20,746 nt of DNA from Puniceispirillum sp965657105 (GTDB lineage Bacteria; Pseudomonadota; Alphaproteobacteria; Puniceispirillales; Puniceispirillaceae). The position numbers and the translations under genes are program-made. Positions 7,170 to 14,992 of the stretch are shown here, piece by piece (position 1 is the stretch's first letter; the number at the start of each line of letters is the position of its first letter). The notes under the pieces are model-generated. The model did not search any database. It was not told where the DNA came from and saw only the letters and a list, made by a program, of their open reading frames with translations. Location of the stretch: NCBI RefSeq assembly GCF_965657105.1, contig NZ_CBFHNB010000039.1:1-20746 (forward strand), given 5' to 3'.

Positions 7170-7541
7170 ATGTCAAAGCCGCGTCCCCTGTCGCCGCACT
7201 TGCAAATTTATAAACCGCAGATGACATCGGTCTTGTCGATTTGTCACCGGGCTACGGGCGTTGTGCTGGCTACAGGCACCGGATTAGTATGTCTGTGGTT
7301 GATCGCGCTAGCGCTTGGTGAGGACAGTTTCGCGCTGGCGACGATGATTATCCAGCACCCCTTGGGTCAATTTGTCCTATTCGGTTATTCGGCAGTTTTA
7401 TTTTATCATGCCTTCAATGGTATTCGACACCTGACCTGGGACATGGGGTATGGGTTGGAGATACCGCAAGTATATGCGACAGGCCGTCTTGTGCTTGCCG
7501 CGACGGTCACTCTGACTGCCATTTTTTGGTTTTTGGTATAG
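7170..7541 (+). CDS. sdhC: Succinate dehydrogenase cytochrome b556 subunit SdhC
   Basis: SdhC is one of two membrane anchors of respiratory complex II, carrying haem b and forming the ubiquinone site with SdhB and SdhD. The product is 123 residues. The N-terminus SPHLQIYKPQMTSVLSICHRATG (split by motif: SPHLQIY then SVLSICHRATG) is diagnostic. Three hydrophobic spans follow (about residues 31-50, 59-80 and 104-123). The segment YHAFNGIRHLTWDMG contains the probable haem ligand His80. I start at 7170 because GAGG (7160-7163) fits it. An in-frame ATG at 7158 lacks a ribosome-binding site and adds four unconserved residues. It is first in sdhCDAB. Confidence 0.95.
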   Translation: MSKPRPLSPHLQIYKPQMTSVLSICHRATGVVLATGTGLVCLWLIALALGEDSFALATMIIQHPLGQFVLFGYSAVLFYHAFNGIRHLTWDMGYGLEIPQVYATGRLVLAATVTLTAIFWFLV

Positions 7542-7555
7542 GAAGAACCATAGCA

Positions 7556-7921
7556 ATGGAAAAAAATTCTTATAAAACAATGCCAAGACCACGAGTGTCC
7601 GGATTATCGCATTGGCGCTGGCAACGGATGAGCGCTGTCGCCGTTTTGATATTGATGGCTTATTTTGTGTTTGTTGTGACGCGGATTGGCACTTTGGATT
7701 ATCAAGCGGCACGCGCCTTTTTAGCGATCCCCTATCAGGCATTGGCGCTGGCATTGCTGGTTGTGATTGGGGTGTTTCATGGCACTTTGGGTGCTCATGT
7801 CGTTATTGAGGATTACGTACCCGTGAAATCTGGACGTCATGCTCTTATATTAAGTGTGAATATCATAATGGCGATTATTGCGGGGGCGAGTTTAATTGCG
7901 ATTGCGTCAATAGCCTTTTAG
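7556..7921 (+). CDS. sdhD: Succinate dehydrogenase membrane anchor SdhD
   Basis: The second membrane anchor of complex II. From the ATG at 7556 it has 121 residues. A basic N-terminus (RVSGLSHWRWQRMSAVAV, matching the alphaproteobacterial SdhD pattern of a Gly-rich turn then HWxxQRxTA) leads into three hydrophobic spans. The conserved segment GVFHGTLGAHVVIEDYV carries the haem-side His and the Asp-Tyr near the quinone pocket. GGAAGA (7541-7546), beginning on the last base of the sdhC stop, is nine bases before this ATG. A start at 7526 would overlap sdhC and add a non-conserved leader. The gap to sdhA is 18 bases. Confidence 0.92.
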   Translation: MEKNSYKTMPRPRVSGLSHWRWQRMSAVAVLILMAYFVFVVTRIGTLDYQAARAFLAIPYQALALALLVVIGVFHGTLGAHVVIEDYVPVKSGRHALILSVNIIMAIIAGASLIAIASIAF

Positions 7922-7939
7922 AAATGGGAAGCTATCTAT

Positions 7940-9730
7940 ATGCCTGATTATGAAATTGAAGATCATTACTACGACGTTGTTGTTGTTGGTGCCGGTGGTG
8001 CCGGATTGCGCGCTACGCTTGGTATGGCAACCGCGGGGTTAAAGACCGCCTGTATCAGTAAGGTGTTTCCAACGCGCTCGCATACAGTGGCAGCGCAAGG
8101 TGGTATCGGTGCGGCGCTTGATAATATGGGCGAAGGCGATAACTGGAAATATCACATGTATGATACGGTCAAAGGGTCGGACTGGCTTGGTGATCAGGAT
8201 GCGATTGAATATATGTGCCGCAACGCCGCGCCTGCGGTGATCGAACTAGAGCATTACGGGGTGCCGTTTTCACGTACCGAAGATGGCAATATCTATCAGC
8301 GCCCGTTTGGTGGTCATACGCTGGATTATGGAAAGAACATGGCGCGCCGTGCCTGTTCGGCAGCAGACCGTACCGGCCATGCCATTCTGCATACATTATA
8401 TCAGCAATGTCTCAAGCATCAGGCGGCCTTTCACATCGAATTCTTTGTGCTTGATCTGCTGATGAATGACGAAGGCGAATGTGCGGGCGTGATTGCTTTA
8501 TGTATGGAAGATGGCAGTCTGCATCGTTTCTGGGGTCAGCAGACAGTGCTGGCAACAGGTGGCTATGGCCGCGTTTATTTCTCTTGTACGTCGGCGCATA
8601 CATGCACTGGTGATGGCAATGCGATGGCACTGCGCGCCGGATTACCGCTACAGGATATGGAATTTGTCCAGTTTCATCCAACCGGTGTTTATGGTGCTGG
8701 TGTGCTAATCACCGAAGGCGCGCGCGGCGAAGGTGGCTATCTGACCAATTCGGAAGGCGAACGTTTCATGGAACGCTTTGCACCGAATGCCAAGGATCTG
8801 GCAAGCCGTGATGTGGTGAGTCGGGCGATGACGATCGAGATCAATGAAGGACGTGGTGTTGGCCCGAATAAAGATCATATAATGCTGCACCTTGAGCATA
8901 TTGATCCCGAAACATTGAATATGCGTCTGCCAGGTATCATGGAAACCGCAAAGATTTTCTGCGGTGTCGATATAACCAAAGAGCCGATACCGGTTCTGCC
9001 GACGGTGCATTATAATATGGGCGGCATTCCAACCAATTATAATGGCGAAGTTCTGGCTCCAACAGCCAAAGATGAAAATCACGTCGTGCCAGGTTTGATG
9101 GCTATTGGCGAAGCGGCCTGTGTTTCAGTGCATGGCGCTAATCGTCTGGGCACAAATTCACTGCTTGATATCATCGTGTTTGGACGTGCCGCCGCAAAGC
9201 GCGCTGCCGAAACCATTACCCCCGGTGAAGCACCCCGCACGGCGCCACAATCGGCAACTGACAAAGCGATCGCCCGCCTCGACAAGATGCGTCATGCCGA
9301 TGGCGATGTGAGCGCGGCCAGTATCCGGTTGGAAATGCAGCATGCCATGCAACGGCATGCGGCAGTATTCCGTTCCAGCGAGTCGCTGGCTGACGGGGTT
9401 GAGCGTATGGATACTATAGCCGCGAAAATGGCCAAGATAGGTGTCAAAGACAAGTCGCTGATCTGGAACACCGATCTGATTGAGGCGCTGGAACTTGATA
9501 ATCTCATGGGACAGGCGCTTGTGACTATTCGGTCGGCTGATCAACGTCAGGAATCACGTGGGGCGCATGCACATGAAGACTGGCCAGAGCGCGATGACGA
9601 TAACTGGATGAAACATACGATTATGCGTCTCGATGAGCGCAATAAATCGGATCTGAGCTATCGCGGTGTTGTGATGAACACTTTGAGTAATGATGTGGCG
9701 CCAATTCCCCCTGCGCCGCGCGTATATTAG
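7940..9730 (+). CDS. sdhA: Succinate dehydrogenase flavoprotein subunit SdhA
   Basis: SdhA is the FAD-bearing catalytic subunit that oxidises succinate to fumarate on the cytoplasmic face of the membrane. The 596 residues include the dinucleotide fold VVVVGAGGAGLRA (13-25). The covalent-FAD site is TRSHTVAAQGGIGAAL, with His48 as the attachment residue. The active-site stretch is FHPTGVYGAGVLITEGARGEGGYL (His, Thr and Arg), and the C-terminal flavin segment is HGANRLGTNSLLDIIVFGRAA. The C-terminal helical domain ends with the usual YRGVVMNTL...PPAPRVY tail. GGGAAG at 7926-7931 is eight bases before the ATG. Length and motifs are complete, and the order within sdhCDAB is canonical. Confidence 0.98.
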   Translation: MPDYEIEDHYYDVVVVGAGGAGLRATLGMATAGLKTACISKVFPTRSHTVAAQGGIGAALDNMGEGDNWKYHMYDTVKGSDWLGDQDAIEYMCRNAAPAVIELEHYGVPFSRTEDGNIYQRPFGGHTLDYGKNMARRACSAADRTGHAILHTLYQQCLKHQAAFHIEFFVLDLLMNDEGECAGVIALCMEDGSLHRFWGQQTVLATGGYGRVYFSCTSAHTCTGDGNAMALRAGLPLQDMEFVQFHPTGVYGAGVLITEGARGEGGYLTNSEGERFMERFAPNAKDLASRDVVSRAMTIEINEGRGVGPNKDHIMLHLEHIDPETLNMRLPGIMETAKIFCGVDITKEPIPVLPTVHYNMGGIPTNYNGEVLAPTAKDENHVVPGLMAIGEAACVSVHGANRLGTNSLLDIIVFGRAAAKRAAETITPGEAPRTAPQSATDKAIARLDKMRHADGDVSAASIRLEMQHAMQRHAAVFRSSESLADGVERMDTIAAKMAKIGVKDKSLIWNTDLIEALELDNLMGQALVTIRSADQRQESRGAHAHEDWPERDDDNWMKHTIMRLDERNKSDLSYRGVVMNTLSNDVAPIPPAPRVY

Positions 9731-9741
9731 AGGCGTGATTG

Positions 9742-10518
9742 ATGGCTGAATTTACCTTGCCTACACATTCGAAAATAACTAAGGGCGAAGCCTATAAGGC
9801 ACCAGCTGACTCGAGTCGTGTTAAAACCTTTCAGATTTATCGTTGGTCGCCAGATGATGATCGCAATCCGCGCATCGATAGCTTTGATGTCGATCTGGAT
9901 GATTGTGGGCCGATGGTGCTGGATGCGCTGATCAAGATCAAAAGCGAACATGATAGTAGTCTGACATTCCGGCGTTCATGCCGTGAAGGTATCTGCGGGT
10001 CATGTTCGATGAATATTGATGGCACCAATACGCTGGCCTGTCTGAAAAGTATCGATGATGTCAAAGATGATGTGAAAATCTATCCGCTGCCACATATGCC
10101 AGTGGTTAAAGATTTGGTGCCGGATCTCAGCAATGCTTATCGGCAACTAGCGTCGATCGAGCCTTGGTTGAAAACTGACAAGCCAGCCAGTGCGGATGGT
10201 GAGCGTAAACAGTCTCAAGATGACCGCGAAAAGTTGGATGGTCTGTGGGAATGTGTGCTGTGCTTTAGCTGTTCGACAGCCTGTCCAAGCTATTGGTGGA
10301 ACAGTGATGAATATCTGGGGCCAGCTGTTCTATTGCAGGCGTATCGCTGGATTTCTGATAGCCGCGATGATTACAAGAAAGAACGTCTTGATGCGCTGGA
10401 TGACAGCTTTGCTCTCTATCGGTGTCATACGATCATGAATTGTGCAAAGACCTGTCCAAAAGGTCTTAATCCCGGCAAGGCGATTGCCGGAATCAAAGGG
10501 GAAATGGCGCGTCGGTAA
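9742..10518 (+). CDS. sdhB: Succinate dehydrogenase iron-sulphur subunit SdhB
   Basis: SdhB carries electrons from the flavin to ubiquinone through three clusters. From the ATG at 9742 it has 258 residues. The ferredoxin-type [2Fe-2S] ligands are Cys80, Cys85, Cys88 and Cys100 (SCREGICGSC...LAC). The second domain holds Cys171, Cys174, Cys177 and Cys181-Pro, then Cys228, Cys234 and Cys238-Pro, for the [4Fe-4S] and [3Fe-4S] clusters. NxSDEYLGPAVLLQAYRWI is the expected linker region. AGAGG (9729-9733), overlapping the sdhA stop, lies eight bases before this ATG. The TTG codon directly upstream at 9739 is a possible but less likely start. All cluster ligands are present. Confidence 0.97.
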   Translation: MAEFTLPTHSKITKGEAYKAPADSSRVKTFQIYRWSPDDDRNPRIDSFDVDLDDCGPMVLDALIKIKSEHDSSLTFRRSCREGICGSCSMNIDGTNTLACLKSIDDVKDDVKIYPLPHMPVVKDLVPDLSNAYRQLASIEPWLKTDKPASADGERKQSQDDREKLDGLWECVLCFSCSTACPSYWWNSDEYLGPAVLLQAYRWISDSRDDYKKERLDALDDSFALYRCHTIMNCAKTCPKGLNPGKAIAGIKGEMARR

Positions 10519-10521
10519 TGT

Positions 10522-10544
10522 CTGTGTCGGCGTGCCGGTGACAG
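10522..10544 (+). promoter_or_regulatory. Imperfect hairpin after sdhB
   Basis: CTGTGTCGGC (10522-10531) can fold against GCCGGTGACAG (10534-10544) with G-U pairs and one bulge, immediately after the sdhB stop and before zapE. It has no T-run. It may be an mRNA 3' stabiliser or a weak terminator that lowers zapE relative to sdhB (inference). Confidence 0.3.
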
Positions 10545-10569
10545 ATATATCAATGTGACCATAACGGTG

Positions 10570-11748
10570 ATGGCCGAGGTCAAGCAACAACCACATAGTC
10601 AGGCTATGCCCAGTAATATGGGGGTTTTGCCAAGTGTGGCATTGGATGCGCTTGTGACCAAAGGGGATCTGCGTTTTGATGCAGGTCAGGCGGATACGGC
10701 GCGGGTACTAGATGGCCTTGTCAGCCGCATATCGTCATTGCAGACACCGAATTTTGGCCGCCGTCTGATGGGTCTGTTTGAAAAAACAACGCCGGTCATG
10801 CGCGGTCTTTATATCCATGGCGGGGTTGGGCGGGGTAAAACCATGCTGATGGATATGTTCTTTGACGCGCTTGATGTCGAATCCGACGCCTCTACAGGCG
10901 CGGCGCTGATGGGGAAATGGCGTCTGCATTTTCATGATTTCATGGTGCTGGCGCAGGATCTGATACACGCGGCGCGTAAAACCAATCCGGATGCGCCGAT
11001 AGAGGCGGTTGCCGATCAGCTGATTGCGCGCGGTAAAATCATCTGTTTTGACGAAATGGAAGTGCGTGATATTGCCGATGCGATGATACTGGCGCGGCTA
11101 TTTACCGCCCTGTTTGATCGCGGGGCGATTGTCGTCACTACATCAAACCGTCATGCTGATGAGCTGTATAAGAATGGTCTGCATCGTGACCGGTTTTTGC
11201 CATTCATCGCCTTGCTGAAACAGCGTTGCGAGATGCTGGAAATCGGTGCTGGCACTGATTGGCGTGGGGCACTTCTGGCTGGATTGCCAGCCTGGTTTCA
11301 TCCCAATAATGAACGTGCCAGAGCTGCGCTTAACACATCCTTTGCACAGGTCAGTGCCCATATGACCCCGCTTGAGGAAACCGTGCGTGTCGCCGGACGC
11401 GACATCGTGTTTGACATGACAGCCGGTGACGTTGCGATGGTCAGTTTCGACGAACTTTGCGACAGGCCACTGGGAGCGCGCGATTATCTGGCCATTGCAG
11501 GCCGCTTTACCGGTATTGTTATGCATGATGTGCCAGCTTTTACCGTTGATAATGAGCATCTAGCACGCCGTTTTATGTGGTTGATAGATGCACTATATGA
11601 TCGTGGTCGCTTTTTTCTGGCCTCGTCGACAATGCCAGTGGATAAGCTGTATAGCGGTGAAAAATGGCAGTTTGAGTTTGCACGTACACAGTCGCGACTT
11701 CGCGAAATGGCAGGACGTGGCAAAAGCCATATTCCCGCTTCGGATTAA
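10570..11748 (+). CDS. zapE: AFG1-family ATPase ZapE
   Basis: A P-loop AAA-type ATPase of the AFG1/ZapE family. In E. coli ZapE associates with the division ring; the mitochondrial relative AFG1/LACE1 is tied to turnover of respiratory-chain proteins. From the ATG at 10570 the protein has 392 residues. Landmarks are Walker A GGVGRGKTMLMD, Walker B IICFDEMEVRDIADAMIL, the sensor-like VVTTSNRHADELYKNGLHRDRFLPFI, and the C-terminal signature FFLASSTMPVDKLYSGEKWQFEFARTQSRL. No signal peptide or membrane span is visible, so it is probably cytoplasmic. The start is uncertain: GTG at 10555 and ATG at 10606 are also in frame, and none has a strong ribosome-binding site. It sits between sdhB and mdh, an arrangement seen in other Alphaproteobacteria. 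Confidence 0.92.
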   Translation: MAEVKQQPHSQAMPSNMGVLPSVALDALVTKGDLRFDAGQADTARVLDGLVSRISSLQTPNFGRRLMGLFEKTTPVMRGLYIHGGVGRGKTMLMDMFFDALDVESDASTGAALMGKWRLHFHDFMVLAQDLIHAARKTNPDAPIEAVADQLIARGKIICFDEMEVRDIADAMILARLFTALFDRGAIVVTTSNRHADELYKNGLHRDRFLPFIALLKQRCEMLEIGAGTDWRGALLAGLPAWFHPNNERARAALNTSFAQVSAHMTPLEETVRVAGRDIVFDMTAGDVAMVSFDELCDRPLGARDYLAIAGRFTGIVMHDVPAFTVDNEHLARRFMWLIDALYDRGRFFLASSTMPVDKLYSGEKWQFEFARTQSRLREMAGRGKSHIPASD

Positions 11749-11905
11749 CATGGTTAGGTAGATAAAGGATTGCGCAAAAACACCGGATTAGACTTGTGCA
11801 AAACATCATAATTCGGTAAACCCTCGCATATATCTGGTGATCATTAAGCTTTGCATATATGCGCTGGTGATACCGTAAAATCGCTCTGGAAATGGATGAT
11901 ACATC
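11749..11905 (+). promoter_or_regulatory. mdh upstream region with two pairs of direct repeats
   Basis: This 157-base gap carries repeated words expected of regulator binding rather than random spacer. TTGCGCAAAAACA (11770-11782) recurs as TTGTGCAAAACA (11794-11805). The composite word GCATATAT+CTGGTGAT occurs at 11826-11841, and again at 11853-11871 with GCG inserted between the two halves. GCATATATGC at 11853-11862 is itself palindromic. CATCATAATTC (11804-11814) is identical to a word upstream of sdhC. I could not identify a convincing -35/-10 pair, and no intrinsic terminator for zapE is visible here. Confidence 0.5.
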
Positions 11906-12853
11906 ATGGCTCGTAATAAAATTTCGCTAATTGGTGCAGGTAATATTGGCGGCACGCTGGCATTGCTTGCTGGATTAAAGGAGCTTGGTGATGTCATGTT
12001 GTTCGATATTGCCGAAGGCATGCCACAGGGCAAGGCGCTTGATATCGCCCAGGCGAGCCCGATCGAAGGCTTTAATGCCTCGATAACAGGTTCGAATGAT
12101 TATGCGGCATTGGCCGGAAGCGATGTTGTCATTGTCACCGCTGGTGTTGCCCGTAAGCCAGGGATGAGCCGTGATGATCTGATCGGGATTAATACGAATG
12201 TCATGAATCAGGTTGGTGCTGGCATCAAGGATAATTGTCCGGATGCCTTTGTGATCTGTATCACCAACCCGCTTGATGTGATGGTCGGGGTTCTGCAAAA
12301 AGCATCAGGGTTGCCTACATCAAAAATTGTCGGCATGGCTGGGGTTCTGGATTCGGCGCGTTTCCGTTATTTTCTGGCTGAAGAATTTGCCGTGTCGGTC
12401 GAAGATGTCACCGCTTTCGTGCTTGGCGGTCATGGCGATACAATGGTGCCATTGGTGCGCTATTCGGCGGTGGCGGGTATTCCGGTACCTGATCTTATCA
12501 AGATGGGCTGGTCAACTGCCGAGAAGATTGACGAGATCGTTCAACGCACCCGTGATGGTGGTGCCGAGATTGTCGGGTTGCTGAAAACAGGTTCGGCGTT
12601 CTATGCGCCAGCCTCATCGGCTATTGAAATGGCTGATGCTTATTTGAAAGACAAAAAGCGTCTATTACCATGTGCCGCTTATGTTGATGGTGCCTATGGC
12701 CTAGACGGGCTGTATGTTGGTGTGCCGGTTATTCTGGGTGCTGGCGGTGTCGAGCGTATCGTTGAAATCGAATTGAATGAAGATGAACAGGCCATGTTTG
12801 ACCGTTCAGTGTCCGCGGTGCGGGCGCTAAACGAAATTGTAGCGAAACTCTAG
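11906..12853 (+). CDS. mdh: Malate dehydrogenase (LDH-like type)
   Basis: Mdh oxidises malate to oxaloacetate with NAD+ in the TCA cycle. The 315-residue protein belongs to the lactate-dehydrogenase-like malate dehydrogenases of Alphaproteobacteria. It has the Rossmann motif ISLIGAGNIGGTLA, with Asp34 binding the NAD ribose. The mobile active-site loop is ARKPGMSRDDL; Arg83 is in the discriminator position that selects malate over lactate, and Arg89 also binds substrate. ITNPLDVM, LDSARFRYFLA and the catalytic GGHGD with His176 follow. The ribosome-binding site is modest (GGA about nine bases before the ATG). A strong terminator follows directly, so mdh ends a transcript. Confidence 0.97.
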   Translation: MARNKISLIGAGNIGGTLALLAGLKELGDVMLFDIAEGMPQGKALDIAQASPIEGFNASITGSNDYAALAGSDVVIVTAGVARKPGMSRDDLIGINTNVMNQVGAGIKDNCPDAFVICITNPLDVMVGVLQKASGLPTSKIVGMAGVLDSARFRYFLAEEFAVSVEDVTAFVLGGHGDTMVPLVRYSAVAGIPVPDLIKMGWSTAEKIDEIVQRTRDGGAEIVGLLKTGSAFYAPASSAIEMADAYLKDKKRLLPCAAYVDGAYGLDGLYVGVPVILGAGGVERIVEIELNEDEQAMFDRSVSAVRALNEIVAKL

Positions 12854-12855
12854 GT

Positions 12856-12887
12856 AAAAGGCGGGGCAAGTTCCCGCCCTTTTTTTT
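12856..12887 (+). terminator. Intrinsic terminator after mdh
   Basis: GGCGGG (12860-12865) pairs with CCCGCC (12873-12878) around a seven-base loop, preceded by an A-run and followed, after one C, by eight Ts (12880-12887). It starts three bases after the mdh stop. This is the only clear rho-independent terminator in the window, and it separates the mdh and sucC transcription units. Confidence 0.9.
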
Positions 12888-12893
12888 GGGTAT

Positions 12894-12923
12894 CCGAAAT
12901 TAGATCTTAATTAGGCCGAAATT
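12894..12923 (+). repeat. Direct repeat CCGAAATT in the sucC leader
   Basis: CCGAAATT occurs at 12894-12901 and 12916-12923, 22 bases apart, about two helical turns. An imperfect AT-rich palindrome centred on AGATCT lies between them. It occupies the short stretch between the mdh terminator and the sucC ribosome-binding site, where a sucC promoter or operator must lie unless sucC depends on readthrough. I see no strong -35/-10 pair. Confidence 0.35.
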
Positions 12924-12936
12924 GGGGATGTAAAAA

Positions 12937-14097
12937 ATGAATATTCATGAACATCAGGCAAAACAGCTTCTTAGTGGGTTTGGTGTGCCGGTGCCACGTG
13001 GCAACGCAGTATTTTCTGTTGACGATGCCGTTAGTGCGGCAACTGAGCTTGGCGGTCCTGTTTATGTGGTCAAGGCGCAGATCCATGCTGGAGGGCGTGG
13101 CAAGGCTGGTGGCGTCAAAGTCGTAAAATCTATTGATGCTGTCCGTGATGCGGCTGATGACATTCTGGGCAAGGTTCTGGTGACGCATCAGACTGGCCCC
13201 GAAGGCCGCGAAGTACGCCGGCTTTATGTTGAAGATGGCTGTGATATTGCCAGTGAATTATATATTTCCCTGCTGGTTGACCGCGCGAATAGCCGCGTGA
13301 CAATCATCGCATCAAGCGAAGGCGGTATGGATATCGAAGAGGTTGCCGCCAACCAGCCGGACAAGATTATTTCACTGGGCATCGATCCAGCAACAGGCTT
13401 GCAGCCACATCATGTGCGTCGTATTGCCCGCGTGCTGGGTCTTGAAGGCACAACAGCAAAGCAATTGCCAGGCTTTCTGGCATCACTTTACAAAGCCTTT
13501 GGTGATCTTGACGCCAGCCTGATCGAGATTAACCCGTTGGTGGTTACCGGTGCTGGCGATCTGCTGGCACTTGATGCGAAAATGAGCTTTGACGATAATG
13601 CGCTATACCGGCACAAAGATGTACTGGAATTGCGTGACCTGACAGAAGAGGATCCAGCCGAAGTCAAAGCATCCGAATTTGACCTCAATTATATCAAGCT
13701 TGATGGCGATATTGGTTGCATGGTCAATGGTGCAGGCCTGGCGATGGCGACGATGGATATCATCCAGCTTCATGGTGCTTCACCAGCCAATTTTCTGGAT
13801 GTTGGGGGCGGTGCCACAACCGAAAAAGTCACTGAAGCGTTCAAGATTATTCTGACTGACGATAATGTGAAAGGTATTCTGGTGAATATCTTTGGCGGTA
13901 TCATGCGCTGCGACATCATTGCCGAGGGTGTTGTGATGGCGGCGCGCAATCTGGGGCTGACCAAGCCACTGGTCGTTCGACTTGAAGGCACTAATGTTGC
14001 CGAAGGTAAAAAAATCATGGCCGCGTCAGGTCTTGATATCATTCCTGCCGATGATCTTGCGGATGCCGCCGCCAAGATTGTTGCAGCTATCAAATAA
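12937..14097 (+). CDS. sucC: Succinyl-CoA synthetase beta subunit (ADP-forming)
   Basis: SucC binds nucleotide and succinate in the reversible conversion of succinyl-CoA to succinate with ATP formation. The 386 residues match the normal length. The N-terminal ATP-grasp domain begins MNIHEHQAKQLLSGFGVPVP and includes VVKAQIHAGGRGKAGGVKV. LIEINPLVVT and LDAKMSFDDNA are the metal/nucleotide segments. The C-terminal CoA-ligase domain holds CMVNGAGLAMATMD, NFLDVGGGAT and NIFGGIMRCDIIAEG. GGGGA at 12924-12928 is eight bases before the ATG. sucD begins 10 bases after the stop, as expected for the two subunits. Confidence 0.98.
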   Translation: MNIHEHQAKQLLSGFGVPVPRGNAVFSVDDAVSAATELGGPVYVVKAQIHAGGRGKAGGVKVVKSIDAVRDAADDILGKVLVTHQTGPEGREVRRLYVEDGCDIASELYISLLVDRANSRVTIIASSEGGMDIEEVAANQPDKIISLGIDPATGLQPHHVRRIARVLGLEGTTAKQLPGFLASLYKAFGDLDASLIEINPLVVTGAGDLLALDAKMSFDDNALYRHKDVLELRDLTEEDPAEVKASEFDLNYIKLDGDIGCMVNGAGLAMATMDIIQLHGASPANFLDVGGGATTEKVTEAFKIILTDDNVKGILVNIFGGIMRCDIIAEGVVMAARNLGLTKPLVVRLEGTNVAEGKKIMAASGLDIIPADDLADAAAKIVAAIK

Positions 14098-14107
14098 AGA
14101 GGACGAT

Positions 14108-14992
14108 ATGTCAGTTCTTGTAAATAAAGATACACGCGTTATCTGCCAGGGCTTCACCGGTGCTCAGGGCACCTTTCATTCCGAACAGGCGATTGCCTAT
14201 GGCACAAAGATGGTTGGCGGGGTCACGCCCGGTAAAGGGGGGCAGACACATCTTGATCTGCCAGTCTTTAATTCGGTTGTCGAGGCGATGCACGAAACCG
14301 AAGCCAACGCATCGGTTATCTATGTGCCGCCGCCTTTTGCCGCGGATTCGATTATGGAAGCCATCGATGCTGATATGCCGTTGATCGTCTGCATTACCGA
14401 AGGCATTCCCGTATTGGATATGGTTAAGGTAAAGCGCGCGCTGGATGCTAGCAATAGCCGCCTTATCGGCCCTAATTGTCCGGGCATCATCACCCCAGGT
14501 GAATGCAAAATCGGCATCATGCCAGGGCATATCCATAAACCAGGTAAGGTTGGTATCGTGTCGCGTTCGGGCACGCTGACATATGAAGCTGTGGCCCAGA
14601 CCACTGCCGCCGGTCTTGGTCAGTCAACCTGTGTTGGCATTGGCGGTGATCCGGTCAATGGCACCAACTTTATCGATTGTTTGGAAATGTTTCTGGCTGA
14701 TGACCAGACCGAAGCCATCGTGATGATTGGTGAAATTGGCGGTTCGGCCGAGGAAGAGGCTGCCGCTTATTATATGGCGCAACCTAACCGCAAGCCGATT
14801 GCTGGCTTTATTGCAGGCCAGACAGCGCCGCCAGGGCGTCGGATGGGTCACGCTGGTGCGATTGTATCTGGTGGCAGTGGGGCTGCTGTTGACAAGATTG
14901 CGGCGATGGAAACTGCTGGTTTTGTGATGGCATCTTCGCCGGCCGCGCTTGGCGATGCAGTTATGACAGCGATTAGTAACCATTCTTCTTGA
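14108..14992 (+). CDS. sucD: Succinyl-CoA synthetase alpha subunit
   Basis: SucD binds CoA and carries the phosphohistidine intermediate. The start at 14108 has AAGAGGA (14097-14103) just upstream and gives MSVLVNKDTRVICQGFTGAQGT, the usual N-terminus. The same frame remains open leftward into sucC, but no conserved residues lie there. The product has 294 residues. The CoA-binding Rossmann loop is GFTGAQGTFHSEQAIAYG, followed by VGGVTPGKGG. IGPNCPGIITPGECKIGIMP and SRSGTLTYEA are present, and the active-site loop GHAGAIVSGGSGAA includes phospho-His248. No functional residue is missing. sucA follows after 65 bases. Confidence 0.98.
   Translation: MSVLVNKDTRVICQGFTGAQGTFHSEQAIAYGTKMVGGVTPGKGGQTHLDLPVFNSVVEAMHETEANASVIYVPPPFAADSIMEAIDADMPLIVCITEGIPVLDMVKVKRALDASNSRLIGPNCPGIITPGECKIGIMPGHIHKPGKVGIVSRSGTLTYEAVAQTTAAGLGQSTCVGIGGDPVNGTNFIDCLEMFLADDQTEAIVMIGEIGGSAEEEAAAYYMAQPNRKPIAGFIAGQTAPPGRRMGHAGAIVSGGSGAAVDKIAAMETAGFVMASSPAALGDAVMTAISNHSS

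Noticed and set aside
12860..12887. Possible readthrough-only attenuator rather than terminator after mdh.
   Set aside because: The 6-bp GC stem with eight Ts immediately after a stop codon is a standard intrinsic terminator. No leader peptide or competing stem is visible.
13982..14107. A leftward extension of sucD into sucC.
   Set aside because: The frame is open but overlaps conserved SucC residues. The ATG at 14108 has the ribosome-binding site and the standard SucD N-terminus.
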